From positions 1-5,963 of the forward strand of contig DATNIY010000089.1 in NCBI GenBank assembly GCA_035604195.1: a stretch of 5,963 nt of DNA. Direction: 5' to 3'. The notes below the pieces were generated by a model. It had not been told where the DNA came from. It made no database searches and saw only the letters and a list, made by a program, of their open reading frames with translations. Numbering within the stretch: position 1 is the first letter of the stretch; every line of letters starts with the position of its first letter. This DNA is from DATJLY01 sp035604195. GTDB lineage: Bacteria; Pseudomonadota; Alphaproteobacteria; ATCC43930; CGMCC-115725. Both the position numbers and the translations under genes were made by a program. Shown one piece after another: positions 5,143 to 5,963 of this stretch.

Positions 5143-5963
5143 ATGGCCTTCACGCGGCGGGATGGCGAGGAGTTCGTACGGGCGCGCGTCACCGCGCTCA
5201 ATTCTCGGCGCGACCGGCCAGCGCCGGAACCCATCATCGCTGAGCCCGTAATCGCTCCGCCGGAACCCGCGCCTCGCGTCCCAAGCGATTCGTCCCTCGA
5301 GCCCCCGCTCGAGACCAACGGCCACGAGGTGCCGTTCGCCGAGGCGATGCCGCCTCGCCCGACCGCGACGATCGCGAGCCGGGCCAATATCGAGGAAGCG
5401 ATTCCGCGCATCTATTCGTCGGTGATGGAGCGCATCGACACCGAGGTCGCGGCGAAGCTCAGCCGCGAGGAGCTGTCGCGCCAGCTCGGCGCGGTGGTGA
5501 GCGAAATCCTGGTCGAGCAGCACATTCAGCTGAACCAGGCGGAGCAGCGGCATCTCGTCACCGTGCTGCTCGACGACATGCTCGGGCTCGGGCCCTTGGA
5601 GCCCCTGCTCGGCGACGACACGATCACCGACATCATGGTGAACGGGCCGAAGCAGGTCTATATCGAACGGCGCGGCAAGCTCGAGCTGACCGACGTGACC
5701 TTCCGCGACAATGCCCATGTCATGAGCATCGCGACCCGCATCGTCACGCTGGTCGGCCGCCGCATCGACGAATCGACGCCGCTGGTCGATGCCCGCCTCC
5801 AGGACGGCAGCCGCGTCAACATCATCCCCCCGCCGCTCGCCATCGACGGACCGTCGATCTCCATCCGCAAATTCTCCAAGAAGAGCATCACCCTCGATAT
5901 CATGGCGCGGCAGCAGAACATCTCGCCTCCCATGGCCACCGTCCTCAAAGTGGCCTCGCGCTC
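5143..5963 (+). CDS. cpaF: Tad pilus assembly ATPase CpaF/TadA, N-terminal part
   Basis: This is the first 273 codons of a secretion ATPase of the GspE/VirB11 family that powers Flp pilus assembly at the cytoplasmic face of the inner membrane. Residues 1 to about 75 are a variable Pro/Glu/Ala-rich segment. From about 80 onward the sequence is typical CpaF: LLDDMLGLGPLEPLL (142-156), DDTITDIMVNGPKQVYIERR (158-177), RIDESTPLVDARLQDGSRVN (207-226) and SISIRKFSKKSITL (238-251). The window ends in MATVLKVASR (264-273), just before the expected Walker A, so the catalytic motifs are not visible. No in-frame stop occurs. ATG 5143 lies 4 bases after the cpaE stop. It has no good ribosome site nearby (GGAAG is 16 bases away) and no alternative in-frame start, so translation is probably coupled to cpaE. 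Confidence 0.95.
   Translation, partial: MAFTRRDGEEFVRARVTALNSRRDRPAPEPIIAEPVIAPPEPAPRVPSDSSLEPPLETNGHEVPFAEAMPPRPTATIASRANIEEAIPRIYSSVMERIDTEVAAKLSREELSRQLGAVVSEILVEQHIQLNQAEQRHLVTVLLDDMLGLGPLEPLLGDDTITDIMVNGPKQVYIERRGKLELTDVTFRDNAHVMSIATRIVTLVGRRIDESTPLVDARLQDGSRVNIIPPPLAIDGPSISIRKFSKKSITLDIMARQQNISPPMATVLKVASR

Overview
The window carries the first part of a tad/cpa (Flp, type IVc) pilus operon, all on the + strand. In order it holds a small Flp pilin, an intrinsic terminator, then cpaB, cpaC, cpaD, cpaE and the 5' portion of cpaF, which runs off the right edge. The strongly GC-rich DNA, the Caulobacter-type gene order (cpaB-C-D-E-F), the CpaD lipoprotein and the MinD-like CpaE with an N-terminal receiver fold all point to an alphaproteobacterium. 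I cannot resolve the order; Hyphomicrobiales or Rhodospirillales are plausible.

Layout. Bases 1-90 are very GC-rich with short tandem duplications and no gene I can support. Bases 91-352 are an AT-rich leader with three dyad-symmetric elements and weak promoter-like hexamers. The Flp pilin is at 353-511, followed by a convincing Rho-independent terminator at 543-584. The 512-847 gap holds that terminator, a second perfect hairpin and short repeats. From 848 onward the genes are packed: cpaB and cpaC overlap by 4 bases (ATGA), and the following gaps are 7, 16 and 4 bases. This suggests one transcript with translational coupling.

How they work together. By family knowledge, the pilin is cleaved by a prepilin peptidase, which is not encoded here, and polymerised at the inner membrane by the CpaF ATPase with TadB/TadC-type platform proteins, expected downstream. 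The fibre leaves through the CpaC secretin in the outer membrane. CpaB and the lipoprotein CpaD support the secretin channel. CpaE localises the machine.

This is a recognisable, known system and I do not see a new one. The points most worth a second look are: a CpaE whose Walker A motif lacks both usual lysines while its receiver domain keeps the expected phosphorylation residues; a CpaD with a polyglycine tail encoded by GGC microsatellites; the absence of cpaA between pilin and cpaB; and the dyad-rich AT-rich leader of the pilin gene.
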